Assembly: GCF_051842935.1 (NCBI RefSeq)
Contig: NZ_JBPXRR010000001.1
Span: 558,001-622,000 of the forward strand
Direction of reading: 5' to 3'
DNA length: 64,000 bases
DNA from: Pseudalkalibacillus sp051842935
Lineage (GTDB): Bacteria > Bacillota > Bacilli > Bacillales > Fictibacillaceae
Made by a program: the position numbers and the translations under genes. Positions 49,930-57,964 of the stretch are shown piece by piece. Under the pieces are notes generated by a model, which ran no database searches, had not been told where the DNA came from, and saw only the letters and a list, made by a program, of their open reading frames with translations. The stretch's first letter is position 1; every line of letters begins with the position of its first letter.

Positions 49930-50796
49930 ATGCCGAATCATATTCAAGACAAACGCAAAGTGGAAAAACTATCTGAACAATTAATTGAACATAAACTGAA
50001 AATCGCTGATGATATTGTATCTTTACGCATGAACAACATGGATACAGAAAATGAGTTCTTTTCCGAGGAATCGCTGAAGGAAAGAGCGGTCGAAATGATC
50101 ACTCTCATCGCTGAACACCTGCCTAATGATAGAGAAGATGAATACGAAGAAATCATCCGATGGGGATCTGAAAAGGGGAAGAAAGCAGTGGTATTGGATG
50201 CTCCGATATCTGAAGCTTTGAGAAATACACCCTATTATCGGCAAGTCCTCTGGGCTTACATTGCTGATTTTGCACAAACTGAAGCGCTGACGAATGATCA
50301 GATCATTCAGATTGCGAACCGATTGGATCCAATCCTCGATCAAGCGGTCTATGGTTACAGCAAAAGTTATGTAGAATACAACATTGAAGTAGCCCTTCGT
50401 TATCAGGACACGCTACTTGAACTTTCTGTACCCGTCGTTCCACTATTTGATGGAATAGCTGTTTTGCCGATCATAGGAGATATTGATACGAATCGGGCGA
50501 AGCATATTCAAGAACGTGCAATTGAGCGTTGCGAGGAATTGAAGCTTGATCGAATCATCATCGATCTTTCTGGTGTGAGTGTAGTAGATACGATGGTTGC
50601 ACAGCATCTCTTCCAACTGGTCAAAACCCTACGCTTGCTCGGTGTGAAAACGGCCATTACAGGCATCCGATCAGCAGTAGCGATTACAGCCGTCAATCTG
50701 GGAATCGAGTTGAACGACTTGAATATCTATACGACACTGCAGCTTGCTCTAGAAGCATTAGGATATGGGAAAGTGAAAGAGGAAACCATTATTTGA
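49930..50796 (+). CDS. RsbR-type STAS-domain stressosome protein
   Basis: This 288-residue protein has an N-terminal variable domain (1-165) and a C-terminal STAS domain (about 168-283). The block IDLSGVSVVDTMVAQHL carries a Thr (T221) at the site phosphorylated by RsbT in RsbR, and ITGIR holds the second-site Thr (T244). It should form part of a stressosome controlling sigma-B or another output. SD AAGGGGAA. Its stop overlaps the TTG of the next gene by 4 nt. Confidence 0.88.
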   Translation: MPNHIQDKRKVEKLSEQLIEHKLKIADDIVSLRMNNMDTENEFFSEESLKERAVEMITLIAEHLPNDREDEYEEIIRWGSEKGKKAVVLDAPISEALRNTPYYRQVLWAYIADFAQTEALTNDQIIQIANRLDPILDQAVYGYSKSYVEYNIEVALRYQDTLLELSVPVVPLFDGIAVLPIIGDIDTNRAKHIQERAIERCEELKLDRIIIDLSGVSVVDTMVAQHLFQLVKTLRLLGVKTAITGIRSAVAITAVNLGIELNDLNIYTTLQLALEALGYGKVKEETII

Positions 50797-51149
50797 TCCA
50801 TATGAAAAAGTATATCAATTGGGAGCTCGTCGTCCTGTTGCTCCTGCTTCAGTGGTTGATCAAACCGATCGGGGTGGATCTAAGCGAATATATATTGGAG
50901 CGCATTTTTTTAGGGATATTCTTTTTCATACAGTTGATCATAACCTGGCAAAAAGTCATTTTGACTAGAAGGATTTATTGGTTGATGGCAGGGGTTTTCG
51001 GATTGACCGGATTCATGTTGGCACTCAACTTATATATGGAGGGACATGATGGAGTTTCCTCAGCGTTCCTCGGTTTATTGTTACCTTGGTTTATCGAACA
51101 TAAGAAAAAGATAAACGAAGGTACAAACGAGATGAACGAATCAGTATGA
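50793..51149 (+). CDS. multi-pass hypothetical membrane protein coupled to RsbR paralogue
   Basis: This 118-residue protein has about four hydrophobic segments (10-30, 37-53, 60-80, 85-103) and a charged tail. TTG 50793 overlaps the preceding stop (TTGA) with AGAGGAA upstream; ATG 50802 is an alternative. Coupling to a stressosome gene is noteworthy, but no function is known. Its stop abuts the converging gene with no spacer. Confidence 0.7.
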   Translation: MIHMKKYINWELVVLLLLLQWLIKPIGVDLSEYILERIFLGIFFFIQLIITWQKVILTRRIYWLMAGVFGLTGFMLALNLYMEGHDGVSSAFLGLLLPWFIEHKKKINEGTNEMNESV

Positions 51150-51410
51150 TTATTGCAAATAATCGTCGGTGTAATCTTGTCCTAGCGTTACTCTACCTAT
51201 TCCTTCTTCCGCCAGCTTTTTCTGCAGTTGTTCCAATACATAGAGCGTCACCATTTCAGCGAGATCTTCATGTGCCAACTCATCGAGATGGTCGAAGATC
51301 TCTTCTTTACTTTTTGAATCCAGGATGCCGAACACAATCGGGTAGATGTCCTCTTCATCGGCTGAGAAGTGGAATTTGAACGTGTCATATATTTCGTCGA
51401 CCAATTTCAT
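51150..51410 (-). CDS. small acidic protein (DUF6154-like)
   Basis: This 86-residue acidic protein starts KLVDEIYDTFKFHFSADEED and has a helical DELAHEDLAEMVTLYVLEQL core, like the short DUF6154 proteins of Bacillus; this match is from memory and moderate. The SD on the minus strand is GGAGGTGA. Its stop is adjacent (0 nt) to that of the plus-strand gene, with no terminator between them. Confidence 0.72.
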   Translation of the reverse strand: MKLVDEIYDTFKFHFSADEEDIYPIVFGILDSKSKEEIFDHLDELAHEDLAEMVTLYVLEQLQKKLAEEGIGRVTLGQDYTDDYLQ

Positions 51411-51538
51411 TGTGCAATCACCTCCGTGTTAATTTACCCACGTACAAATGCCCTCATACGTGTAGAGATTTTCAAAGAAATTTTGTATAATGGGAGTATA
51501 AAATCGAACGATAACTTCATACTAGAAAATGTGGTCGT

Positions 51539-51613
51539 TGGGCTATAGCCAAGCGGTAAGGCAACGGACTTTGACTCCGTCATGCGTTGGTTCGAATCCA
51601 GCTAGCCCAGCCA
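51539..51613 (+). tRNA. tRNA-Gln (anticodon TTG)
   Basis: A full cloverleaf: acceptor TGGGCTA (51539-51545) with TAGCCCA (51603-51609), D-arm AGCC..., anticodon stem ACGGA/TCCGT around CTTTGAC with TTG at 51571-51573, T-loop GTTCGAATC, discriminator G and encoded CCA (51611-51613). TATAAT at 51486-51491 is a probable -10. Confidence 0.97.
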
Positions 51614-51623
51614 TACATAACAT

Positions 51624-51656
51624 GAAAACACTCCAGAGTTTGGAGTGTTTTTTTAT
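51624..51656 (+). terminator. tRNA terminator
   Basis: Stem AAACACTCCA with TGGAGTGTTT, loop GAGTT, then TTTTTTT. Confidence 0.9.
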
Positions 51657-51776
51657 ATGCATAATAAGGGTAACCTAACCTCGTTGAAGCGTAACATTTG
51701 GACCTATTATGAATCCTTGATATCATCATGGTAACTTTAAAATGTAAAATAACTAACAAAAAGAAAGAGGGATACA

Positions 51777-52886
51777 ATGTCAAACGAACTTTTTCAAGAA
51801 GGTAAATTAGGAAATGTTTCCGTGAAAAACCGATACATCGTCGCCCCAATGACACGGGTAAGTGCTGATGAAGATGGTCAGGCTAACGACCGAATGAAGG
51901 CCTATTACGAGCGTTATGCTGAAGGCGGATTCGGTACCGTGATCTCTGAAGGGCTTTATCTGGATGAGTCGTACAGCCAGGGATACTACAATCAACCCGG
52001 ACTTGCGAATGAAAAACAGATGCATGCCTGGAAGCCGATTGTAGAAACGGTTCAAGCACATGGTGCGAAAATGATTGCCCAGCTCATGCATGCTGGCGGG
52101 CAAGCTCAAGGCAACCGTTATACAGATGAAACGATAGCACCATCGGCTATTGCTCCAAAAGGAGAACAGCTTCCGTTTTATGGAGGTTCTGGCCCATTCC
52201 AAACGCCTAAGGAAATAACAGGAGAACAAATCAATGATGTGAAGAAAGCTTTCGTAGATGCTGCTAAGTACGCGAAGGAAGCTGGATTTGACGGGGTAGA
52301 AATCCATGGTGCCAATGGTTACCTACTCGATCAGTTCTTGACCGATTATTTGAACCATCGTGATGACCAATATGGCGGTTCTCTTGAGGCACGTCTTCAA
52401 CTGACGCTAGAAGTCATTGAAGAAGTGAGAAAGGCGGTCGGGAACGATTACATGGTTGGAATCCGGATCTCTCAAGGAAAAGTAGCCGATCAAGGTTACA
52501 AGTGGCCGAACGGAGAGGAAGATGCAGAATACATTTTCCGTACACTTGGAAAAACGACCCTTGATTACATTCACGTGACCGACGGAGATGCAACTGAATC
52601 CAGTTTTGGTGAGGGCACGAAAACGTTGGCTGCTGCAGCGAAAGAATTCGGTGGTCTTCCGACAATCGCAAACGGTGGTCTTGGTGAACCAGAGAAAGCT
52701 GAATCTCTGTTGGAAAAAGGGGAATCCGACTTTGTGAGCCTTGGTACAAGTGCTCTCGCAAACCCGGATTTGCCAAACCGTGTAACAAAAGATGCTGAAC
52801 TGAAAGAATTCAATGCGAAAGAGATCTTGATGCCTCAAGCAGAAATCAAGGATGTTGAATTAGAAGCAGAAGTGATTAGCGAATAG
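51777..52886 (+). CDS. NADH:flavin oxidoreductase (old yellow enzyme family)
   Basis: This 369-residue FMN TIM-barrel ene-reductase has the N-terminal block NRYIVAPMTRVSADEDG, AQLMHAGGQ, the substrate-anion site VEIHGANGYLLDQFL, YGGSLEARLQLTLEVI, and the FMN phosphate block NGGLGEPEKAE. The family reduces alpha,beta-unsaturated carbonyls with NAD(P)H. The ATG follows AGAAAGAGGG. It has its own terminator and no clear partner genes. Confidence 0.92.
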   Translation: MSNELFQEGKLGNVSVKNRYIVAPMTRVSADEDGQANDRMKAYYERYAEGGFGTVISEGLYLDESYSQGYYNQPGLANEKQMHAWKPIVETVQAHGAKMIAQLMHAGGQAQGNRYTDETIAPSAIAPKGEQLPFYGGSGPFQTPKEITGEQINDVKKAFVDAAKYAKEAGFDGVEIHGANGYLLDQFLTDYLNHRDDQYGGSLEARLQLTLEVIEEVRKAVGNDYMVGIRISQGKVADQGYKWPNGEEDAEYIFRTLGKTTLDYIHVTDGDATESSFGEGTKTLAAAAKEFGGLPTIANGGLGEPEKAESLLEKGESDFVSLGTSALANPDLPNRVTKDAELKEFNAKEILMPQAEIKDVELEAEVISE

Positions 52887-52898
52887 TAATGAATATTT

Positions 52899-52937
52899 GA
52901 ACAGACCTGTTGTGATTCACAACAGGTCTGTTTTTTC
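52899..52937 (+). terminator. intrinsic terminator
   Basis: A 15-bp stem, AACAGACCTGTTGTG with CACAACAGGTCTGTT, loop ATT, then TTTTTT. Confidence 0.93.
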
Positions 52938-53053
52938 TACATATGAAGATTCATTAGTAAAAACGTACTCATTCTATACAGATACAAAGGATTCTCGGGG
53001 TCAGGACAGAAGTAGGTCATATGGAAGATTTGTACAAAACAAGGGGGATTTTG

Positions 53054-53650
53054 ATGGGAAAGTGGACTCACGCAGTCGTTTTTATGAGCGTCATTGGATT
53101 TGTATTGTTCTTTGTGCCCGGAAATGATTTTCCTCCTGATACACTGGATGCCTCGCTTTTACAAGAGGTGGAGGCTGAAGGTGATCTGACTGAAGAGATG
53201 AAAAAGTCGATACCGACATCCTATGAAGCAAATTCTACAGAAACAGCTCTAAAAGCATTGCCTTATCGGGTAACACTTCCCGAAAGCTTGCCATTTGAAG
53301 CAGAGCCTTTCCAGGTCCTTGATATCAAAGATTGGAATGATAAAGACGGGAAAGATATCCGGATTGAATTGAGAACCGTTTCAAAAGAAGATGAAGGCTG
53401 GATCATGATTGAGGCGGATGATTATGAAAATGGCCGTTACAAACTAGGGATTACTGAAACTGTAGAACTGGTCGACGGTGTGAAAGCGGAGTTTAAAACC
53501 AATCAGTCTCTGGAATCGAGCATGCTTCATTGGTCAGTAGAAGGTGTGCATTTTGCAATCAACTACAAGTATGAAGGCGAACCTTACGAGAAAGACCGTC
53601 ATATCGAAGTTTTGAAAGACTTAGCCAATCAAATGTTGAAAGGTATGTAA
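53054..53650 (+). CDS. membrane-anchored hypothetical protein
   Basis: This 198-residue protein has an N-terminal membrane anchor (about 5-23) and an acidic extracytoplasmic domain. The end, LHWSVEGVHFAINYKYEG, resembles the strand pattern of DUF4367 proteins. ATG 53054 follows AAGGGGGA; the longer frame from 53021 has no SD. Function unknown. Confidence 0.75.
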   Translation: MGKWTHAVVFMSVIGFVLFFVPGNDFPPDTLDASLLQEVEAEGDLTEEMKKSIPTSYEANSTETALKALPYRVTLPESLPFEAEPFQVLDIKDWNDKDGKDIRIELRTVSKEDEGWIMIEADDYENGRYKLGITETVELVDGVKAEFKTNQSLESSMLHWSVEGVHFAINYKYEGEPYEKDRHIEVLKDLANQMLKGM

Positions 53651-53676
53651 GCGGTTACGGTTTGTGAAGAAAACTT

Positions 53677-53706
53677 TTGACAAATGTGCCTGAAATCCGA
53701 CATAAT
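53677..53706 (+). promoter_or_regulatory. sigma-A promoter of glycine riboswitch leader
   Basis: TTGACA (53677-53682), 18-nt spacer, CATAAT (53701-53706). Confidence 0.8.
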
Positions 53707-53735
53707 GAAAGAAGAAATGTATATGCGCGAATGAA

Positions 53736-53899
53736 GGTCGTGGGAGAGTCGGGCGCAGGAAGCCGACACCGAAGGAGCAAGCTTCAAAAAACCATGAAGC
53801 AAATCTCTCAGGTAAATGAACTACGATCTGACGCATCTCTGGAGAGAGCGAAAGCCACCAAAGGGGTACGAATGAAACTCTCAGGTAAAAAGGACAGAG
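53736..53899 (+). promoter_or_regulatory. tandem glycine riboswitch
   Basis: First aptamer: GGGAGAGTC, CACCGAAGGAGCAA, ATCTCTCAGGTAAA. Linker about 15 nt. Second aptamer: GGAGAGAGCGAAAGCCACCAAAGGGG (in pieces), AAACTCTCAGGTAAAAAGGACAGAG. The order and the paired GGAGA/TCTC P1 stems match tandem gcvT-type glycine riboswitches. It precedes sdaAB. Confidence 0.93.
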
Positions 53900-53929
53900 C
53901 GGGTGAAATCACCTTCTTTGTCCTTTTTA
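53889..53929 (+). terminator. glycine riboswitch expression-platform terminator
   Basis: AAAAGGACA pairs with TGTCCTTTT, with inner GGGTGA/TCACC pairs, then T-rich sequence. The 5' arm overlaps the end of aptamer 2, so glycine binding would prevent termination. Confidence 0.82.
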
Positions 53930-53977
53930 TGTGTTTTTTTATATATACTCGTTCTCTAAATTAAAGGAGGCGTTACG

Positions 53978-54475
53978 ATGGGTTATAACAGTTGTTTCGA
54001 TATAATCGGACCGATCATGGTCGGTCCGTCCAGTTCACATACAGCCGGTGCAGTTTGGATCGGTAGAGCGGCATACGAATTGTTAGGCTGCGTACCGGAG
54101 GAAGTTGAGATCCAGCTCTTCGATTCGTTTGCAGAAACGTATCAGGGGCATGGTACGGATAAAGCTTTACTAGGTGGATTGCTTGGCTATGATACCGAAG
54201 ATGAACGGATTAAACACGCTTATGAACTGGCTGAGGAAGCCAATCTCACTTACGAATTTACTTTTGAAGAGAACTGCAGCGAGTTTGAGCATCCGAACGT
54301 AGCGATTCTCCGTGTCAAAACGGGGTCACGTACACTTGAAATCGGGGGAGCTTCCGTCGGTGGAGGACTGTCCCAAATTTTTAGAATCAACAATGATAAA
54401 GTGGACTTTTCTATAAGTACACATGATGATTTACAACGGATTGTGCAATCGATGACTGAACAAGTTGGTCGATAA
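53978..54475 (+). CDS. sdaAB: L-serine dehydratase, beta subunit (no ACT domain)
   Basis: This 165-residue subunit of the two-subunit [4Fe-4S] L-serine deaminase has the N-terminal family block FDIIGPIMVGPSSSHTAGAVWIG, SFAETYQGHGTDKALLGG and GGASVGGGLSQI. The usual Bacillus SdaAB is about 220 residues and ends in an ACT domain; here the protein stops at 165, with a normal stop and the sdaAA SD right behind it. The regulatory domain is thus absent. ATG behind AAAGGAGGCG. First gene after the glycine riboswitch. Confidence 0.92.
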   Translation: MGYNSCFDIIGPIMVGPSSSHTAGAVWIGRAAYELLGCVPEEVEIQLFDSFAETYQGHGTDKALLGGLLGYDTEDERIKHAYELAEEANLTYEFTFEENCSEFEHPNVAILRVKTGSRTLEIGGASVGGGLSQIFRINNDKVDFSISTHDDLQRIVQSMTEQVGR

Positions 54476-54492
54476 TTGTGGAGGTGAACCGT

Positions 54493-55467
54493 ATGGATAT
54501 TCAATCTACTGTTGATTTGCTCGATTATTGTGAGCGAGAAAATAAAACGATCGCTGAAGCAATGATTGATCAGGAACACATCAAATCGGGAAGATCGAAA
54601 GAACAGATCTTCGAGATGATGAAAGAGCGCCTTCTGAAGATGGAGAATGCCGTAGAACAGGGACTTCATGACGCATCAGAAGCACCAAGCGGCATTTCAG
54701 GTGGCGATGCGGTGAAAATGAAAGCCTATATCGAAGCGGGAGATGTCCTTTCCGGTTCAATCATCAGTGATGCGATGGCATGCTCGATGGCAACATCAGA
54801 AGGCAACGCACGGATGGGCGTCATTGTCGCGACACCAACTGCTGGAGCAGCTGGGATTTTACCAGGGGTATTGTTCTCACTGAAGAAAAATACAAACCTT
54901 GATAACGATGATCTCGTAATGGGACTATTCACTGCAAGTATGCTCGGATATATTATTGCGAACCGTTCCTTCATTTCAGGTGCAGCAGGAGGTTGTCAGG
55001 CGGAAGTCGGTTCAGCGACTGCAATGGCAGCCGGAACCATCGTTGAATTGAAGGGTGGATCCCCACGTCAAGCCGTCCATTCTACAGCTATGGCGATGAA
55101 ATCCCTGCTCGGTCTCGTTTGTGACCCGGTAGCAGGTCTTGTTGAAGTGCCATGTATCAAGCGAAATGTGATCGGTACATCCATTGCTTTCTCTTCCGCT
55201 GATATGGGTCTTGCAGGTGTTGAAAGCCGGATTCCATGTGACGAAGTGATTGATACGATGTATGATATAGGTAAAAACATGCCACGTGCTCTCAAAGAAA
55301 CAGCACTCGGAGGGCTGGCTGTTACACCGACAGGTCAGAAAGTGAAAGAGCGTTTGTTCTCGAAGTCCAGTCTGGTCAAGAGACTCAGAGGAGGAGAAGA
55401 AGATGAATCTGACGATCACGGAAGAAGCGCTTCAACAGTTGAAACAGCTGACATTGGAAAAGGATAA
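54493..55467 (+). CDS. sdaAA: L-serine dehydratase, alpha subunit
   Basis: This 324-residue catalytic subunit converts serine to pyruvate and ammonia. Motifs are SGGDAVKMKAY, TPTAGAAGILPG, and the iron-sulfur cysteines in SGAAGGCQAEVGSA, LVCDPVAGLVEVPCIKRN. ATG 54493 follows GGAGGTGA. After the family end (VTPTGQKVKERLF, about residue 290) there is an extra hydrophilic tail of about 30 residues whose codons overlap the next gene by 65 nt in another frame, so it may be a stop-codon loss. Confidence 0.93.
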   Translation: MDIQSTVDLLDYCERENKTIAEAMIDQEHIKSGRSKEQIFEMMKERLLKMENAVEQGLHDASEAPSGISGGDAVKMKAYIEAGDVLSGSIISDAMACSMATSEGNARMGVIVATPTAGAAGILPGVLFSLKKNTNLDNDDLVMGLFTASMLGYIIANRSFISGAAGGCQAEVGSATAMAAGTIVELKGGSPRQAVHSTAMAMKSLLGLVCDPVAGLVEVPCIKRNVIGTSIAFSSADMGLAGVESRIPCDEVIDTMYDIGKNMPRALKETALGGLAVTPTGQKVKERLFSKSSLVKRLRGGEEDESDDHGRSASTVETADIGKG

Positions 55468-55708
55468 GATTCTTCGCATCGATGCAGAAATGCAGGGTGG
55501 ATGCGGAACGATGATGAAATTCAAGCTCATTGAGGATGACTCCAGAAAAGGAGATATTGTCATCCATTCGGATGGAATGGACTTTCATATCGACTTGTTT
55601 ACAAAACGAAATTTAGATGAGGAACTGACATTGGATTACGATTCGGAGACAGGCTTCATTTTTGAATCCGAATGGGGCCCGATGGGGCTTGAATGTCACC
55701 TTGCTTAA
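55403..55708 (+). CDS. HesB/IscA-like (YqkB-type) protein
   Basis: This 101-residue protein of the HesB-like fold has ITEEALQQLKQL, a single-cysteine GGCGTMMKF turn (C34) and a Cys near the end (GLECHLA). The usual CGCG pair of IscA is absent, as in YqkB/YneR-type members. GAGGAGAAG precedes the ATG, inside sdaAA. Overlap with sdaAA and shared terminator place it in the serine dehydratase operon, where it might serve the enzyme's Fe-S cluster. Confidence 0.82.
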   Translation: MNLTITEEALQQLKQLTLEKDKILRIDAEMQGGCGTMMKFKLIEDDSRKGDIVIHSDGMDFHIDLFTKRNLDEELTLDYDSETGFIFESEWGPMGLECHLA

Positions 55709-55741
55709 AAACAACTGCCGATTATGGCAGTTGTTTTTTTG
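55709..55741 (+). terminator. terminator of sda operon
   Basis: Stem AACAACTGCC with GGCAGTTGTT, loop GATTAT, then Ts. Confidence 0.92.
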
Positions 55742-55850
55742 TGGAGATTTTTTTAATAAACTATACAAAATTCCATTATTTACATAATATTCAAACTAAT
55801 GTAACATGTAGAATATGTCGATTAATCATACATATTAGGGGTTGGGGATA

Positions 55851-56801
55851 ATGAAAAAGTTTGGAGTTCTAAGTGTTGAATTTATCCTTACCATTGTCGG
55901 AATCGTTCTCTTAGGTAAGTTGCCCTTCTTGTTCTTTGACATGAAGGGATTCACAGGGGTTCAGAAATTGCTGGATAATGGAACGCTGAATGATGCGTCG
56001 TATCTAGGTTATGGGTTCGAATGGAACTGGTCTCGTTACATGTCAGAAGTGATGCGGACAGGCTATGAGCTTTCTCATCTTACTTCATTGGACTATTATT
56101 ACCTCGGTAAATTTTATCCTGTCTTTCCGACAATGTGGGAGTATTTCCTTTACTCTATGCAAATTTTCAGTGCAGCAATCGTCCTTTCCATTTGCATTGC
56201 CGGATTAGTAACCTATCTAATCATGCTTTCTCCAAATCAAACGGTTCGCAAGATTGGTCAAGGAACTGCATCTTTGTTTCAAGCGATACCGGATGTTCTG
56301 CTGATCATCGGTTTACAAGTTGCTTTCATTTTTTTATTTAAAAAGACCGGAGTGTTGATTTTCAATGTTCACTCTTCATTTGGTGACGAAGCATACGCCC
56401 TCCCAATCATCTGTCTATCAATATTACCTTCTGTATTCTTGATCAAAACAATGTCCTTGAAATATGAAGATGAGCTGGAAAAAAGGTATGTGGAAACTGC
56501 GCTGGCGAAAGGTGTGAAGCGGAGCTCAATATTGGTATTACATGTATTGAGAAACACCCTAGTGAGCTTCTTCCACAATTATAAAGTCCTGTTCTGGTTC
56601 ATGTTATCTAATTTGTTGATGCTTGAAATACTGTTCAGTATGGATGGGTTCATCCAATTCTTATGGAGGGCTGGTACAATCAATCCTCATATCTTTACGA
56701 TTGGGATCCTTATGATCTTCATCCCATTCTTTATCATCTTTGTTCTTAGCGGATTGTTGATTTCTAGAATTGCAAATGATCAGGAGGGGGTGTTCGGATG
56801 A
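55851..56801 (+). CDS. OppB-like ABC transporter permease (pair A, first)
   Basis: This 316-residue protein has an N-terminal membrane helix, an extracytoplasmic loop of about 80 residues, and five further helices of the binding-protein-dependent transport domain. The EAA loop reads ETALAKGVKRSSILVLHVLRN, typical of the OppB/DppB class. It overlaps the next permease by 4 nt. ATG 55851 follows AGGGGTTGGGG. No ATPase or solute-binding protein lies in the window, so its partner is unknown. It is clearly paralogous to the gene at 57965. Confidence 0.85.
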   Translation: MKKFGVLSVEFILTIVGIVLLGKLPFLFFDMKGFTGVQKLLDNGTLNDASYLGYGFEWNWSRYMSEVMRTGYELSHLTSLDYYYLGKFYPVFPTMWEYFLYSMQIFSAAIVLSICIAGLVTYLIMLSPNQTVRKIGQGTASLFQAIPDVLLIIGLQVAFIFLFKKTGVLIFNVHSSFGDEAYALPIICLSILPSVFLIKTMSLKYEDELEKRYVETALAKGVKRSSILVLHVLRNTLVSFFHNYKVLFWFMLSNLLMLEILFSMDGFIQFLWRAGTINPHIFTIGILMIFIPFFIIFVLSGLLISRIANDQEGVFG

Positions 56802-57841
56802 TTGTCCGGTTATGGAAGAGTCCTTTTTTCATTTTCCCATTCATCTTGTTGGTTGCGCTTTTTAGTTTGAGTGTCTATTACGATTTACATATTAAAGAGA
56901 CGGTACCAGAACCACAGGCTTACATGGATGCAAATGGGGATGGAAGATTACAAGCTGCTCCATACCCTCCTTCAGAGCGATTTCCGATGGGGACGGATAA
57001 AACCGGATTTCCCTTACACTACAAGATACTAGAAGGAGCGAAATACACGATCGGTTTAGCTTTTGTTATCACAAGTTTGAGAATGATCTTATCTTTATTT
57101 TTCGGATTGACTTTACGGAGGTTTCTCCTGAAAATTCAAATTGTCATCAAGGGTCTAACGAATTCGTTCAGTTTTGTTCCTCTATCATTGATTGCTTATT
57201 TCTTGTTGTCACCTGTTTTGGTCGTGTTCAGCTGGAGTTTTGAATCAAAGGTCCAATTGATCTTCTCAATATCGGTATTGACGTTGCTTGCTGTTCCGAC
57301 GCTCACATTATTGATTTCCAGTGAAACAGACCAAATTATGAAGGAAGAATTTATTGATAATTCAAGGATTTTAGGCGGTAGCTATTTTCATGTGTTAAGC
57401 AAACATGTTAGACCATATTTGGTCCCTAGGCTCTTCATCATGTTCAATCAACAGATGATACAGGTCTTGCTTATTTTCGCTCACTTAGGTGTGCTCGGGA
57501 TGTTCATAGGGGGGACTGATTTCGAAAATGTCGAAACGGAACCGATGGCAGGTAATGAGATGGCAGAAAAGTCGATTGTCACTCAAATTACTTCTTTATC
57601 CAGTGAATGGGGTGGATTAGTTGCAGGTGCCACAAAGTCTGGAATGCTTCTGAATACGTGGCAGCTCCTTTATCCAGGTATCGCTTTTGGATTGACGATT
57701 CTCGCATACATGCTCATGTTGGAAGGGGTTAAACGGTCGTTACTTCCGAAGAGAAAGCGGAAGAAGTATCCCAAACCATCTATTGTCCAGAGCAGCACAT
57801 TATCTGAGGAGCATGATTTCAAAAAAGTTTCCAACCAATAA
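56798..57841 (+). CDS. OppC-like ABC transporter permease (pair A, second)
   Basis: This 347-residue permease of the OppC/DppC class has an N-terminal helix, then the class signature GTDKTGFPLHYKILEGAKYT, and five core helices. The EAA region is EEFIDNSRILGGSYFHVLSKHVRP. Start ATG 56798 overlaps the previous stop (ATGA). It is paralogous to the gene at 58912. The C-terminal tail of about 40 residues is basic and cytoplasmic. Confidence 0.85.
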   Translation: MIVRLWKSPFFIFPFILLVALFSLSVYYDLHIKETVPEPQAYMDANGDGRLQAAPYPPSERFPMGTDKTGFPLHYKILEGAKYTIGLAFVITSLRMILSLFFGLTLRRFLLKIQIVIKGLTNSFSFVPLSLIAYFLLSPVLVVFSWSFESKVQLIFSISVLTLLAVPTLTLLISSETDQIMKEEFIDNSRILGGSYFHVLSKHVRPYLVPRLFIMFNQQMIQVLLIFAHLGVLGMFIGGTDFENVETEPMAGNEMAEKSIVTQITSLSSEWGGLVAGATKSGMLLNTWQLLYPGIAFGLTILAYMLMLEGVKRSLLPKRKRKKYPKPSIVQSSTLSEEHDFKKVSNQ

Positions 57842-57851
57842 AGAGTGAAAG

Positions 57852-57884
57852 AATCAGAGCCCATCTGTGCTCTGATCTTTTTAA
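57852..57884 (+). terminator. terminator between the two permease pairs
   Basis: Stem ATCAGAGC (57853-57860) with GCTCTGAT (57869-57876), then CTTTTT. Confidence 0.85.
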
Positions 57885-57964
57885 TGAGGAGCTCTCTTAC
57901 AACCATTTCCATTTTATGTCGTCCTTCTAATAGGAGGTTATTGTTTATTAGGGGGGGGTGTATT

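Noticed and set aside
53735..53835. First glycine aptamer considered as a lone riboswitch
   Set aside because: A second aptamer with the conserved core follows directly, so the two are treated as one tandem riboswitch.
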